Assembly: GCA_029775915.1 (NCBI GenBank)
Contig: JARVKA010000009.1
Span: 1 to 52,476, forward strand
DNA from: Nitrososphaeria archaeon
GTDB lineage: Archaea; Thermoproteota; Nitrososphaeria; Nitrososphaerales; JANXEG01
Length of the DNA: 52,476 nucleotides
Direction of reading: 5' to 3'
In this document: piece by piece, positions 15,289 to 24,597 of the stretch
Numbering within the stretch: position 1 is the first letter of the stretch
Layout of the letters: the number at the start of each line of letters is the position of its first letter
Translations under genes and position numbers: made by a program
The notes under the pieces: model-generated
What the model was told of the DNA's origin: nothing
Database searches by the model: none
Seen by the model: only the letters and a program-made list of their open reading frames with translations

Positions 15289-15714
15289 TTGAGCTACATA
15301 TTGAGACCTATAGGAGTAGTTGAGAAATGTGAGGGTGAAATAGCTAAAATAAGAATTTACAATGATTTTATAGAAGGGTTAGAAAGAATAAATGATTTCT
15401 CACATATAATTATAATTGGTTGGCTTCATCTTAGTGATAAAGAAGAAAAAAGAAAAACGATTAAGGTTAAGCCTAAAAGACATCTTGGAGCACCTATAAT
15501 TGGAGTATTTGCATCTAGGAGTCCCGATAGGCCTAACCCAATCGGGCTTTGTGTTGTTGAACTCTTAAAGGTGGAAGATTCTACTTTAATTGTAAAGGGA
15601 TTAGATTTTTTTGAAGGTACACCAATTGTTGATATCAAGCCTTATGTACCAAGGGCTGATTGTATTATTAATGCTAAAGCTCCAGAATGGACGCTTCATG
15701 GTCCACCGATGTAA
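15289..15714 (+). CDS. trmO: tRNA (N6-threonylcarbamoyladenosine37-N6)-methyltransferase
   Basis: A 141-residue TrmO/YaeB (UPF0066) single beta-barrel protein. IGVVEKCEG at the start, FSHIIIIGWLHL, the SAM-site signature ASRSPDRPNPIGLCVVEL and LDFFEGTPIVDIKPYVPRAD are all diagnostic. It methylates N6 of t6A37 in certain tRNAs, using SAM. The start is TTG at 15289, supported by the TATA box about 30 nt upstream. The t6A precursor is made by the KEOPS proteins encoded further along this window. Confidence 0.92.
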   Translation: MSYILRPIGVVEKCEGEIAKIRIYNDFIEGLERINDFSHIIIIGWLHLSDKEEKRKTIKVKPKRHLGAPIIGVFASRSPDRPNPIGLCVVELLKVEDSTLIVKGLDFFEGTPIVDIKPYVPRADCIINAKAPEWTLHGPPM

Positions 15715-15748
15715 AGGCTTAAAAATATTGCTCGTAAAGGCATCAAGA

Positions 15749-16156
15749 TTATAGATATTGTGTTATTGTAGATTCTAAAATTTTCTTAGGCATAGCTCCT
15801 ATGATTTGATCCACAAGCTTTCCATTTTTAAAGATTAATAATGTTGGTATACTCATTATTCCATACTCCATTGCAGTAGCATTATTTAAATCCACATTTA
15901 ATTTTCCAAATACGATTTTACCCTTATACTCTCGAGCCAACTCTTCTATAATTGGAGCGATCATGTGGCATGGACCACACCATTCAGCCCAAAAATCCAC
16001 TACTAATAATGGGTATTTACGAATAGCTTCTTTAAAATTCTCATCAGTGAGTTCAATCGGTTCACTTGGTAAATCTTGCTTTTCACCTTTAATTCGATTC
16101 ATCATCTCTCGTAACTTCTTTTGCTTGAGCCTTTCTAATTCATCTATATCGCTCAT
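15749..16156 (-). CDS. trxA: Thioredoxin
   Basis: A 135-residue thioredoxin with the active site FWAEWCGPCHMIAP (C60, C63), the cis-proline in SIPTLLIFKNGK and the GAMPK loop. About 30 extra residues at the N-terminus (DELERLKQKKLREMMNRIKG) form a charged helix not found in the minimal 105-residue thioredoxins. There is no signal peptide, so it acts in the cytosol as a disulfide reductase. It converges with trmO. Confidence 0.93.
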   Translation of the reverse strand: MSDIDELERLKQKKLREMMNRIKGEKQDLPSEPIELTDENFKEAIRKYPLLVVDFWAEWCGPCHMIAPIIEELAREYKGKIVFGKLNVDLNNATAMEYGIMSIPTLLIFKNGKLVDQIIGAMPKKILESTITQYL

Positions 16157-16257
16157 AACGATTATTTTGCGTTAAATAATTGCTTAAAAGCCTATCGCTA
16201 TTAAATAATCCATTACTTAATCTCATAATTTATTTCAAATACCATTTTAATATTATT

Positions 16258-17502
16258 TCATTCATATCTCAATGCTACTACAGGGATCATTCTTGATGCT
16301 CGCCAAGATGGTAATAATCCAGCTAAAGCACCTATCGCTACTGCCATGGCGAATGTTCCAATTAATAATTCAGGCGTTATTATAGGCGTAATAATTGTTG
16401 ATTGAATAGCGGTAGCTGCTTGCCCAGGTGGTCTAAAACCAATAAATCCTAAACCCCCTCCACCAAACATCCCTATAATAGCAAAGGATAAGAATGAGCC
16501 GAGAATTATGCCGATGAGTCCTCCTAATGCACCAGTTAAAGTCGCTTCTGCTAAAAATATACCAAGTATATCCCTTGGGCTGTAACCAAGTGATTTCAAA
16601 ATACCTATCTCTTTTGTTCTTTCATGAACCGATGTAAACATCGTTGTCATTATACCGATAAAAGCGACTATTACCGACATAAAAGCTACAGAGACTAAAA
16701 TTGCTGAGATGCTTTCATTTACCGATTGAATATTAGATAGCATTGCAGAAACAGCAACTACTCTAACCCTACTGCCATACAAGTCTGATATTGCATTTTG
16801 AATATTACTAACATCATTAATTGTACGTGCGACAACGTAAATGCCCGAGTATGTTTGTGAACCAGTTAATGATTTGCCAATACCTATTGGTACAAAGATA
16901 GTATCATCAGGATTTATAAAGAAACTTTGCCCGAATGGTTTAAGTATCCCACTAACTACAAAAGCTCTACTTACTTTTACAATTCTCGTTCCAATGCGTG
17001 TATTAATCGATGTTGAAATAACATTATTAAGCGTTACACCTTGAGAGCCATCTTGTGGATTTGCTATATTCGATCCAATAACAGCTTGAGATAATGCTTT
17101 TGGAAACTCACCTTCCTCAAGGGATATTCCAGGCAATATCGACTTTAACTTAGAGATATCTAAAGCTATTATTGAAATATCTTTAGTTTGACTACCACTT
17201 CTAATTGTAGCTCTAATATTGTAATATGGTATAACAACTTCTACATTTGGTATTTGGCTAATAGTTCTCACTACTGTATCATCCATTCTTAAACTAGATC
17301 TCATACCTGGCATAACGAAGATTGTTGTTAAACCAAGTTTATTGAATCGTTCAGTAACACTAGCACCAAACCCTTGTGTAGCACCAACTAAAGCGACTAT
17401 TACAGCAGGACCGATTGTAATACCGAGAATTGTTAAAATAGCCCTTAACTTTCTATTCTTCAATGCTCCAAAAGCGAATTTTATAATTCGTAATATTTTC
17501 AT
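16258..17502 (-). CDS. ABC transporter permease, MacB/FtsX type
   Basis: A 414-residue permease. TM1 is near residues 15-40 (AILTILGITIGPAVIVALVGA), a large extracytoplasmic MacB-type domain spans about 45-260, and three further TM segments follow in the FtsX-like region (VSVAFMSVIVAFIGIMTTMF, ALGGLIGIILGSFLSFAIIG, LLIGTFAMAVAIGALAGLLP). The conserved cytosolic coupling loop VHERTKEIGILKSLGYSPRDI and final LPSWRASRMIPVVALRYE are classic. Such mechanotransmission permeases work with a LolD-type ATPase, encoded 9 nt upstream, and with periplasmic-side partners rather than transporting through a channel. It is the last gene of the cassette. Confidence 0.93.
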   Translation of the reverse strand: MKILRIIKFAFGALKNRKLRAILTILGITIGPAVIVALVGATQGFGASVTERFNKLGLTTIFVMPGMRSSLRMDDTVVRTISQIPNVEVVIPYYNIRATIRSGSQTKDISIIALDISKLKSILPGISLEEGEFPKALSQAVIGSNIANPQDGSQGVTLNNVISTSINTRIGTRIVKVSRAFVVSGILKPFGQSFFINPDDTIFVPIGIGKSLTGSQTYSGIYVVARTINDVSNIQNAISDLYGSRVRVVAVSAMLSNIQSVNESISAILVSVAFMSVIVAFIGIMTTMFTSVHERTKEIGILKSLGYSPRDILGIFLAEATLTGALGGLIGIILGSFLSFAIIGMFGGGGLGFIGFRPPGQAATAIQSTIITPIITPELLIGTFAMAVAIGALAGLLPSWRASRMIPVVALRYE

Positions 17503-17511
17503 AATCCCACC

Positions 17512-18219
17512 TTAATCACTATGCATTTTACTCTTATCACTATGAATTACAACTCGCTCAATCACACCATCTCTTATATGAAAGACTCTTTGAGCATAAG
17601 CCGCAACTTCCATATTATGTGTAACGATTACCATAGTAATCTTCAACTTCTCATTAAGATATTTTAATAATTTCATAATTGAGTGAGTTGCTTTCGTATC
17701 TATATTACCAGTAGGCTCATCACCTAGAATTATTTTGGGTTGGGTAATAAGCGCTCTAGCTATAGCTACACGTTGCTGCTCTCCTCCACTCAATCTATCT
17801 GGCGTGTGATGAATTCGATTAGCTAATCCAACCCAACCTAATATTCTTCGAGCTTTTTCCCTTATCTCTCGATCTGGAATATTTCGTATAAGTAAAGGTA
17901 CTTCAACATTTTCTAATGCGGTCATTCTTTGAATGAGATTAAAAGTTTGAAATATAAAGCCAATCTTTTGATTTCTAAGTTCAGCAAGGGCATAATCATT
18001 AAGCTGAGATAAATCTACACCATCGATGAATACTTTTCCCTTTGTTGGTCTATCTAAAGCACCCATTAAATTCAAAAGTGTGGATTTGCCACTGCCCGAT
18101 GGCCCCATTATACAAACGAATTCTCCAGCATTTATATGAAGAGATATTCCTCTAAGTGCTGGAGTATAATATCCACCACTCGTATAAACTTTATGAACAT
18201 TCTCGCACACAATACTCAT
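17512..18219 (-). CDS. ABC transporter ATP-binding protein, MacB/LolD type
   Basis: A 235-residue ATPase. Walker A is GPSGSGKST (about 39-47), the Q-loop is [20 protein letters not shown], the ABC signature is [15 protein letters not shown], Walker B is [12 protein letters not shown] and the H-loop is [12 protein letters not shown]. The LNxxxxLxxxxxxxxxRNxxxGFxFQxFxL pattern is that of the lipoprotein/MacB class of ABC ATPases. It overlaps the upstream small membrane protein gene by 4 nt and precedes the permease gene by 9 nt. Confidence 0.95.
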   Translation of the reverse strand: MSIVCENVHKVYTSGGYYTPALRGISLHINAGEFVCIMGPSGSGKSTLLNLMGALDRPTKGKVFIDGVDLSQLNDYALAELRNQKIGFIFQTFNLIQRMTALENVEVPLLIRNIPDREIREKARRILGWVGLANRIHHTPDRLSGGEQQRVAIARALITQPKIILGDEPTGNIDTKATHSIMKLLKYLNEKLKITMVIVTHNMEVAAYAQRVFHIRDGVIERVVIHSDKSKMHSD

Positions 18220-18575
18220 TGATTAGCCTCCTCTTTAGGAGTTTCAAAACTTTCCCAAGGAGGGGGTTGTGAAGATTCTTGAGTTTCTTGAGGCTCTATC
18301 TCCTTTTTTAATTTTGATGGTAATGATAAACCTATAATAATAAGAGCTAAGCCACTCGCTCCAATTAGGTAAGAAATAACCCTTAAATAACCCATTTGTT
18401 GCGAAAGAGCGGTTGAAGTGATTGCTAATTGAGCACCACTTCTACTCGATGGGCTTGGATTAAAGGTTTGAGGGAGGCCGAATAATAATATTCTAAGTTG
18501 CGTATCTGAATATGCTAAAGTTATTAAAGCTGCAGCGATGAAAACTATACCGAATATTAATAAAAATTTACGCAT
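18216..18575 (-). CDS. Small two-TM membrane protein of the ABC cassette
   Basis: A 119-residue protein with an N-terminal hydrophobic segment (FLLIFGIVFIAAALITLAYS), a short exposed stretch rich in S/Q/P, a second TM segment (VISYLIGASGLALIIIGLSL) and an acidic, proline-rich cytosolic tail (EPQETQESSQPPPWESFETP). No family is recognised. It overlaps both neighbours (4 nt with the ATPase gene, 8 nt with the large secreted protein gene), so it is probably an accessory subunit of the same complex. Confidence 0.75.
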   Translation of the reverse strand: MRKFLLIFGIVFIAAALITLAYSDTQLRILLFGLPQTFNPSPSSRSGAQLAITSTALSQQMGYLRVISYLIGASGLALIIIGLSLPSKLKKEIEPQETQESSQPPPWESFETPKEEANQ

Positions 18576-21375
18576 TAAATATCACCCAATATTTTAAATC
18601 ACCAAGTATAAACTTCATACTAAATATTCTATTGGGAGATATTAGAACTTTAACTACTGACTCTTGTGCAGTCTTTTTTATCGATTTTCGAACCTTCAAC
18701 AATACAATTATCGTAAGAATAATAATTAAAGCTAATGCTGTAAAGAAAGCCAAGCCTATATATGTCATACCTAAAATCAATGTTTGTTGTGTTGTTGGTT
18801 GGGTTACTCTAATTTGCTCTTGAAAAGTACCTATAGTTATACTTGTTGAAGTAGTAACACTCATAGTTTTATTGTAATTATCACTGTAAGTTATAATTAT
18901 TGTAATAGGGTATGTTCCATTTCTCGCTCTTCGATCAACTTGTGCAGTAATACTGAATGGAGTTATTACATTCGTATCCACTTGGCCTATATATTGTGGA
19001 ACACACGTGATGAATGGTGCTGTGCTACGTGCACTAGCAATTGTATACATGGCTGGAGTATTTCCACGATTGAGAAGATTGCCCACAATGGTAAAATTAC
19101 CCCCAGGCGTAACTCGTGATGGTGAAACTTCCAAATCTTGAATCGTCATATATATAAGGCCATGTATAGCAAGATTGATAATTTGAGTTTCAGAATAGGA
19201 TATACCAGAAGAGTCTTCATAACTCATATCCATTTGAAGTGTGCAAATTTTATCAATTGAATCGAGTGTGGCGAAGATTTTTGGCGATATGGTAATACTA
19301 CCTTTTGCTGGAATAGATTCAATAAACCATTTATTTTGACTAGCTAAACTTATTGTAGTTGATGGTGTTGATAAAGTTATTACAATTGAATAAATCGGAT
19401 TTACATCAATGTTGGTAATTTTAATTCCAAGATTGTTAACAATACCAGCGGTTAATATGTTATCATTAAGTGAGATTAAGATTGGGCTTATTAACTTCTT
19501 AATTGATAGTCCTATCACTCTACTCTCTGTATATGTTATCTCACGTTCATCCAAGTATGTGAGTGTGAGCTGTAATTGAAGAGAGCTTCCTTGAAAGCTT
19601 TGAGGTACTAATAACGATACAATAAAAGAAGTATTGGCGTTTGGTTGAATTATATTTGAATATGTTTGCTTATCCCCTGAGATTATAATTGCTGGTGATG
19701 GTGCTATAATCGATAGAGATAAATTATGAATAGGTTGGCTTCGAGTATTTGTTACAGTTATGCATAATTTACTTACAGTATTTGGAATTATCGAACTTAT
19801 ATTTTGAGATATTTTTAAAAAACTTGAAGAATCTTTAGCAATTTTAAAACCTATAACTCTAATTGATGATTGAGTTGAGCCGTCTGGCTTACGATAAGAT
19901 ATGGATAACTGCAATTGTATCATGGATCCTTCAGCTGATGGGGAAACATAAATTGAGATTGGAGATTCAATCACGCTAAATCCTTCAAGTTTTTGAAAGT
20001 ATAGAGAGTTGCTACCACTTATAATCGCTAAACCACTTGGTGGTGAAAATATAATTTCTAAATCATTAATTGTTAATGGTCCTAAATTTCTTATTAAGAT
20101 GGGGATTTTGTTAATCATACCTGGTAAAAGGTTTGAAGTTCGAGTTTGAATTTCTATAATTGAGTATTCAGAAGGTAAGATATTAAACCCTATTACTCTA
20201 CTTGAGGATTGTAAAAAGCCATATCCATCTCTATAAGACATTGAGATAGCTATTTGAATATTTGAAAGTGCTAAATTATTAGTTACATGAATGGTTAACT
20301 TTTTATAAAGTACATCATTCGGTGCAATAGATTTAATACCAATTCTATTATCACCATTTACAATTACTACACCATTGGGAAGAGTTAAAGTAGCTTCAAA
20401 GGATGATGCTTTTCCCGATCCCGTATTCTCAATTCTTAATAATAATTCATTCAAGCCTCCTGGAATAAGATAACTTGAATTTGCTGAGATGATGATATTT
20501 GGTTTGCCTAAAAGAGGAATATTCACTTCGATTTCAACGGGAATTGCTCGAATAGGCCCATCCTTTGATACCATATAATATTCAATATTCATTGTTAAAT
20601 TATAATTACCAATCTTAGCCTCAGGATCTACATTAAGAATAAATGTAAAGGTAGCTATCTCTCCAGGTTTAACTGTTGAACTATAAAATGATGTAGTTTT
20701 ATCCCCACCTAATGTATTAGAGAAAGGATATTTGAGATTGAGTGATGCAATGAGTGATGTTATAGTGTAATTAACTTGATGGCTTACCATAATCGTTAAT
20801 GGTACACCAGAATCACCAGGTGCAACAGATAACTTTGAGTTAACCTCACCCCAATGTACTGAAACTATTCTAAAATCACTTACAAAAACTTTTAACTCAT
20901 AAGTAGCAGGTCTTGCATAATATACTAAACCTTTAACCCTAATATAATGAAAACCAGCTCTCTCTGTTACATAAACGATTTTCTCAATGCCACCTACATC
21001 CATATACTCCCAATTCTCTGAAGATGCTAAAAGTCCAGTGTAGCCATCTACAGTATCTGGTGAGTATAAATATAGATCTAAACTCGCTTTACCAGGAACT
21101 ACAAGAATTATACTAATCTTTTGCCCAGGTTGTAAATCTATTTTAAACCATTGATCTTGATCGTAAAAATCAAATAAATACCTACCAGATGTTATTTGTA
21201 ATGCATTTTTTGGTAAGTTGCCAGGATTTTGTGCACCATAAATAGGTTGTAGATTTATAAGTATGGGTGTAAGAAAGATTAAGCAAATGAAAGTCACAAT
21301 ATAGTATTTCTTGAGTTTATACACGCTTATGCGCTTATAGGTATTTTTTATGCTAAATAAATTAATATTATTCAT
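18568..21375 (-). CDS. Large surface-anchored protein with PPC-like and CARDB-like repeats
   Basis: A 935-residue exported protein. A signal peptide or N-terminal anchor lies at about 25-48 (YYIVTFICLIFLTPILINL), followed by a pre-peptidase-C-like domain (about 55-165: QITSGRYLFDFYDQDQWFKI, then SLDLYLYSPD). Four or five Ig-like repeats of about 110-130 residues follow, each with a P-G-x-x-N/S-x-L-x-I-x-I-x-N motif and ending RVIGFNI, RVIGFKI, RVIGLSI or QIINLAI. A C-terminal TM segment near residue 870-890 and a basic tail anchor it. This looks like an extracellular partner of the MacB-type transporter. It overlaps the next gene by 1 nt and the small membrane protein gene by 8 nt. Confidence 0.8.
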   Translation of the reverse strand: MNNINLFSIKNTYKRISVYKLKKYYIVTFICLIFLTPILINLQPIYGAQNPGNLPKNALQITSGRYLFDFYDQDQWFKIDLQPGQKISIILVVPGKASLDLYLYSPDTVDGYTGLLASSENWEYMDVGGIEKIVYVTERAGFHYIRVKGLVYYARPATYELKVFVSDFRIVSVHWGEVNSKLSVAPGDSGVPLTIMVSHQVNYTITSLIASLNLKYPFSNTLGGDKTTSFYSSTVKPGEIATFTFILNVDPEAKIGNYNLTMNIEYYMVSKDGPIRAIPVEIEVNIPLLGKPNIIISANSSYLIPGGLNELLLRIENTGSGKASSFEATLTLPNGVVIVNGDNRIGIKSIAPNDVLYKKLTIHVTNNLALSNIQIAISMSYRDGYGFLQSSSRVIGFNILPSEYSIIEIQTRTSNLLPGMINKIPILIRNLGPLTINDLEIIFSPPSGLAIISGSNSLYFQKLEGFSVIESPISIYVSPSAEGSMIQLQLSISYRKPDGSTQSSIRVIGFKIAKDSSSFLKISQNISSIIPNTVSKLCITVTNTRSQPIHNLSLSIIAPSPAIIISGDKQTYSNIIQPNANTSFIVSLLVPQSFQGSSLQLQLTLTYLDEREITYTESRVIGLSIKKLISPILISLNDNILTAGIVNNLGIKITNIDVNPIYSIVITLSTPSTTISLASQNKWFIESIPAKGSITISPKIFATLDSIDKICTLQMDMSYEDSSGISYSETQIINLAIHGLIYMTIQDLEVSPSRVTPGGNFTIVGNLLNRGNTPAMYTIASARSTAPFITCVPQYIGQVDTNVITPFSITAQVDRRARNGTYPITIIITYSDNYNKTMSVTTSTSITIGTFQEQIRVTQPTTQQTLILGMTYIGLAFFTALALIIILTIIVLLKVRKSIKKTAQESVVKVLISPNRIFSMKFILGDLKYWVIFNA

Positions 21376-22634
21376 TAATAACTCACCAATAATTTGCGCA
21401 ATATTACTTTAAGTAATGAATAAACTATAAAGATAGTCATACCAATTATAATGAGCCATTGAAAGTTTGTGAGATTTATTAGTGATGGGATATAAAGGGG
21501 TGCGAATAAAAAAATTTCAGGATCTTGAAAGATCTTCTCATTAAAGTGGGGGAAGGTGAGTTGATGAGCAAATACCATACGATAATGCCAATTTATATTC
21601 TCACTAAAGCTTGGATTTAACCCTTTCACATTAACACCTTCAGGCACATTTATAGGTGTTGATATTAAAAATACTGGTTGAAGAGTAGAAATTACAACAT
21701 TCATTTGATAATTACCATCTATGATTGCATCTGGGTTATGAGTTATTAAAGATTTCACAGATTCGCTAACCTTCTCTATTAAAGCTACTCTTTGATCTTT
21801 AATCTCTAAAAAGTCTTTATATTTGCCTTCCTCTTTAATTATAACCTCATTCTTACCATGATAAAGAACTGCTGAAATGAGTGCTAATTTAACATCCTCA
21901 CCAGAGAGCCACTTCATATTATCAATACTATACCCAATCTTAACTTTCGGTCCGTTGCGCTCAAGAGTTAAATGATAATCGAGGCGTATATTCACGGTAT
22001 CCCTTTCAAATTTATATTTGTAATCTATAAAGCGCCAATTGAAACTTTTAACCGATGCTGATATACTCCATTTATATTCAAATGGTACTTCAGCTCTTAT
22101 TACAGTTGGACCATTAAATGTCCAAGACCATAATTGCTCACCACGCTCAAAACGATTAAGCATAGGTGCTAATGGATATATTTTAAGAATTTTATCCTTA
22201 TTAAGATTCCAATTAACCTCTTCATCAAAGAGTTCTTTATTCAAGCTCTTTCTTACTGCTACATTAAGAATACCATCACCATTCATATCATCAAATTGTA
22301 TTAAGTAAAGTGGGATGTAAGTTAATGAGTAATCGAGTGAGTCGTCTTTTAAAAGCTTTACCATTTGGAGTATTGGATATGTATCATAAACTCTTAAAGA
22401 AGTGCTACTTTCTCTCAAGCCTCTTTCAGATGCTATCTCCCATGCAAAAGTAATATCGACCTTACCACCATCTTGTGTTGGTATTGTAATTTTAAATCCT
22501 GTGTATCGAGAATCTTTATATCCTGCATGAACATAGGTTATAGATGGCCCATCAGCTTGAGCAAAAAAAGTGGGGCTGGAGAGTACTGCCACGAGCATTA
22601 GCACCAACAGTACTCTCCTTAACATTTTTCTCAC
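21375..22634 (-). CDS. Secreted, C-terminally anchored protein of unknown function
   Basis: A 419-residue protein with a clear signal peptide (MLRRVLLVLMLVAVLSSPTFFAQA), a beta-rich ectodomain (YVHAGYKDSRYTGFKITIP, FDDMNGDGILNVAVRKSLN) and a C-terminal TM segment (FQWLIIIGMTIFIVYSLLKV) with a short basic tail. The DDMNGDGILN piece resembles a calcium-binding loop. No known family is recognised. It abuts the large repeat protein gene (1-nt overlap) and lies 2 nt from the PepSY protein gene, so it belongs to the same operon. Confidence 0.75.
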   Translation of the reverse strand: MRKMLRRVLLVLMLVAVLSSPTFFAQADGPSITYVHAGYKDSRYTGFKITIPTQDGGKVDITFAWEIASERGLRESSTSLRVYDTYPILQMVKLLKDDSLDYSLTYIPLYLIQFDDMNGDGILNVAVRKSLNKELFDEEVNWNLNKDKILKIYPLAPMLNRFERGEQLWSWTFNGPTVIRAEVPFEYKWSISASVKSFNWRFIDYKYKFERDTVNIRLDYHLTLERNGPKVKIGYSIDNMKWLSGEDVKLALISAVLYHGKNEVIIKEEGKYKDFLEIKDQRVALIEKVSESVKSLITHNPDAIIDGNYQMNVVISTLQPVFLISTPINVPEGVNVKGLNPSFSENINWHYRMVFAHQLTFPHFNEKIFQDPEIFLFAPLYIPSLINLTNFQWLIIIGMTIFIVYSLLKVILRKLLVSY

Positions 22635-22636
22635 AC

Positions 22637-23566
22637 CTACTTACGTAGCGGTGGAAGAGCAATAGGCATTATTTCACCAGTCTTGCCATCTACTTTTACA
22701 TTACCGATTGTATTACCTTTATAATCAATGATCGGTACATTGTAAATAAATCGGAGTTGCTTTGGTTCACCAGCACTCCAACCTTTCTTTAATGATTCCT
22801 CAACAACTTTTTTAGCATCTTCGGATGTTGGTGTATTAAGCTTCGCAAGAATTATATTCATAATCACTTTATCTTTGTATTTAATACCCACAACCCATAC
22901 GTTAACTCTATCCTTTACTTCACCAACTTTAAATTCCTTTATAGCATTATTTACTATAGTCTTAGCTTGTTCACTATTTATCTTAAGTATCGTTGAAGGC
23001 CTTCTTAGAATCTCACCACTCTTTCCATCAACCATTACGTAACCTATCGTTAAATTATTTGAGTCAATAATTGGAACAATGTATATAGTTCCCATTAATT
23101 TTGGTTCACCAGCACTCCAACCTTTCTTTAATGATTCCTCAACAATACTCCTCGCTTGCTCTACGGTTGGAGCACTAATCTTACTTATTCGAATTGATAA
23201 TACTACACCCTTATCATCTTCTATAGGAATAATCCAATCCATTTTAGAAGAAGAAATTGTACCTATTTTGAAGTTAGGAATGTCCGCTTCAACAATCGCT
23301 CTAGCTTGGTCAGCATTTATAGTTAAATTACCAAACCAGCCCCGATTTGTAGGCACTATTGGACCTTTAAAGCCCCATTTATTGAGATCGATATATGCTA
23401 CTCCGAATGAATAACCAATTCTTGATTGAGCGAGCTTAGAATGGTCAAAGAGTGTTGATGTTCTTGATTCTGCTCTAAATGCTTCACTTATTGAAAGTGT
23501 TAAACCTATCGTTACCGTTACTACTAAAATGGCCACCATTGCTATCAATACGATTTTACGATTCAT
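22637..23566 (-). CDS. Exported protein with two PepSY-like repeat units
   Basis: A 309-residue protein with an N-terminal signal/anchor (IVLIAMVAILVVTVTIGLTLSI) and two tandem modules, each with a PepSY-like half (I/L-x-A-D-Q/S-A-x-x-I-V...KVG, ...GVKYKDKVIMN) and a half ending in EESLKKGWSAGEPK...VPIID...GYVMVDGKSGEI. PepSY domains occur in protease propeptides and sensor proteins. The two modules share a 46-nt exact DNA repeat (described separately). It is the first gene of the ABC cassette; the regulator gene lies about 110 nt upstream. Confidence 0.8.
   Translation of the reverse strand: MNRKIVLIAMVAILVVTVTIGLTLSISEAFRAESRTSTLFDHSKLAQSRIGYSFGVAYIDLNKWGFKGPIVPTNRGWFGNLTINADQARAIVEADIPNFKIGTISSSKMDWIIPIEDDKGVVLSIRISKISAPTVEQARSIVEESLKKGWSAGEPKLMGTIYIVPIIDSNNLTIGYVMVDGKSGEILRRPSTILKINSEQAKTIVNNAIKEFKVGEVKDRVNVWVVGIKYKDKVIMNIILAKLNTPTSEDAKKVVEESLKKGWSAGEPKQLRFIYNVPIIDYKGNTIGNVKVDGKTGEIMPIALPPLRK
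22761..23145 (-). repeat. 46-bp exact direct repeat inside the PepSY gene
   Basis: The segments 22761-22806 and 23100-23145 are identical over 46 nt and encode the VEESLKKGWSAGEPK stretch in both PepSY modules. The flanking DNA of the two modules has diverged much more, so the identity points to gene conversion or a recent copy. Confidence 0.85.
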
Positions 23567-23674
23567 ATTCCCACACCATTTAATTAAGAAAAAAGGTTTT
23601 TGAGCCTTTTCTTTCGAATTTTTCGAAGATTTACAAGGATGATATATTCGGAATTTTCGAATAAGATTTCATAA

Positions 23675-24505
23675 TTAGTAAATATTAGATAAAATGAACG
23701 CCAACGCTAATGAAATGTAAAGTGTAATGGAGGCTGAAAGAGCAGCTTTTTCTGCACCCAATCCCTTAGATAGGGATATGGCTGAGGTAAGAAAGCAAAG
23801 GGAATAACCAATCCCAACAATCATGAGAATTTGAACTTGGAGGCTTGTTAATGTAATTTGAAAACTTTTTGTTATCACATATACCGTTGGCAATATAAGA
23901 TTAGGGATGAGTGAAAAAGCTGAGCCTAAAAAGAGATACTTTACACCTTCAGAATTTCTATAAACAATATAGGATATTAGATTTGCAAGGATATTAATCA
24001 TCAAATATCCAAAGATGAAGATTATAGGTATGTAAAATTTTTGGATTGGCAAATACTCCACATATATTAGAATAAGTGGGTATAATTCCGATAAATATGT
24101 GATTAAAGCACCATAAATAAGAGTTAGAGTGGCGATAAGAATTGAGAGTTTTGGCATAGCGTATAAATGAGAAATGAGCTTCCATCCTATGAGCCATAAA
24201 GTGATATAACCAGTTATTGTTGAATCACGCTTAATAAAGCGGCTCGATGTTAATTTTTCACTACTTTTTAATAATAATTGATATGCAAATTTTCCCTTAT
24301 CATTCAAATAATACTTTCTATCTTCATTTTGCTCAATGAGGTTTTTAAGGAGATCAAGTTGATAATAAAGAGTGCCAGTACTAACATTTAAATAAGCTTT
24401 AAGATCGGTAAAACTACCAAATTCATGCTCACCAAGATAACGAATTATCTTCCTCCTTAAAGGATGGCCAAGCATAGTGAAGAAATATGAGATTTCATCC
24501 TCCAA
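23675..24505 (-). CDS. Membrane-anchored winged-helix regulator
   Basis: A 276-residue protein. Residues about 1-80 form an ArsR-like winged helix (FTMLGHPLRRKIIRYLGEHE, FTDLKAYLNVSTGTLYYQLD, YYLNDKGKFAYQLL). The rest has about six hydrophobic segments (ITLWLIGWKLISHLYAMPKL to ITLYISLALAFILSNIY). One-component membrane regulators of this plan are common in archaea and respond to envelope signals. It lies just upstream of, and in the same direction as, the six-gene ABC/secreted-protein cassette, so it is a likely regulator of that cassette; this is inferred from position. Confidence 0.82.
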   Translation of the reverse strand: MEDEISYFFTMLGHPLRRKIIRYLGEHEFGSFTDLKAYLNVSTGTLYYQLDLLKNLIEQNEDRKYYLNDKGKFAYQLLLKSSEKLTSSRFIKRDSTITGYITLWLIGWKLISHLYAMPKLSILIATLTLIYGALITYLSELYPLILIYVEYLPIQKFYIPIIFIFGYLMINILANLISYIVYRNSEGVKYLFLGSAFSLIPNLILPTVYVITKSFQITLTSLQVQILMIVGIGYSLCFLTSAISLSKGLGAEKAALSASITLYISLALAFILSNIY

Positions 24506-24597
24506 GTTAATCCATCACATTTTCTATAAGCAATATTAATTACGATAATCATAAAGTTTTTTGTGTTAATAATTTAATTCTTCACAAAAATTAAAAT

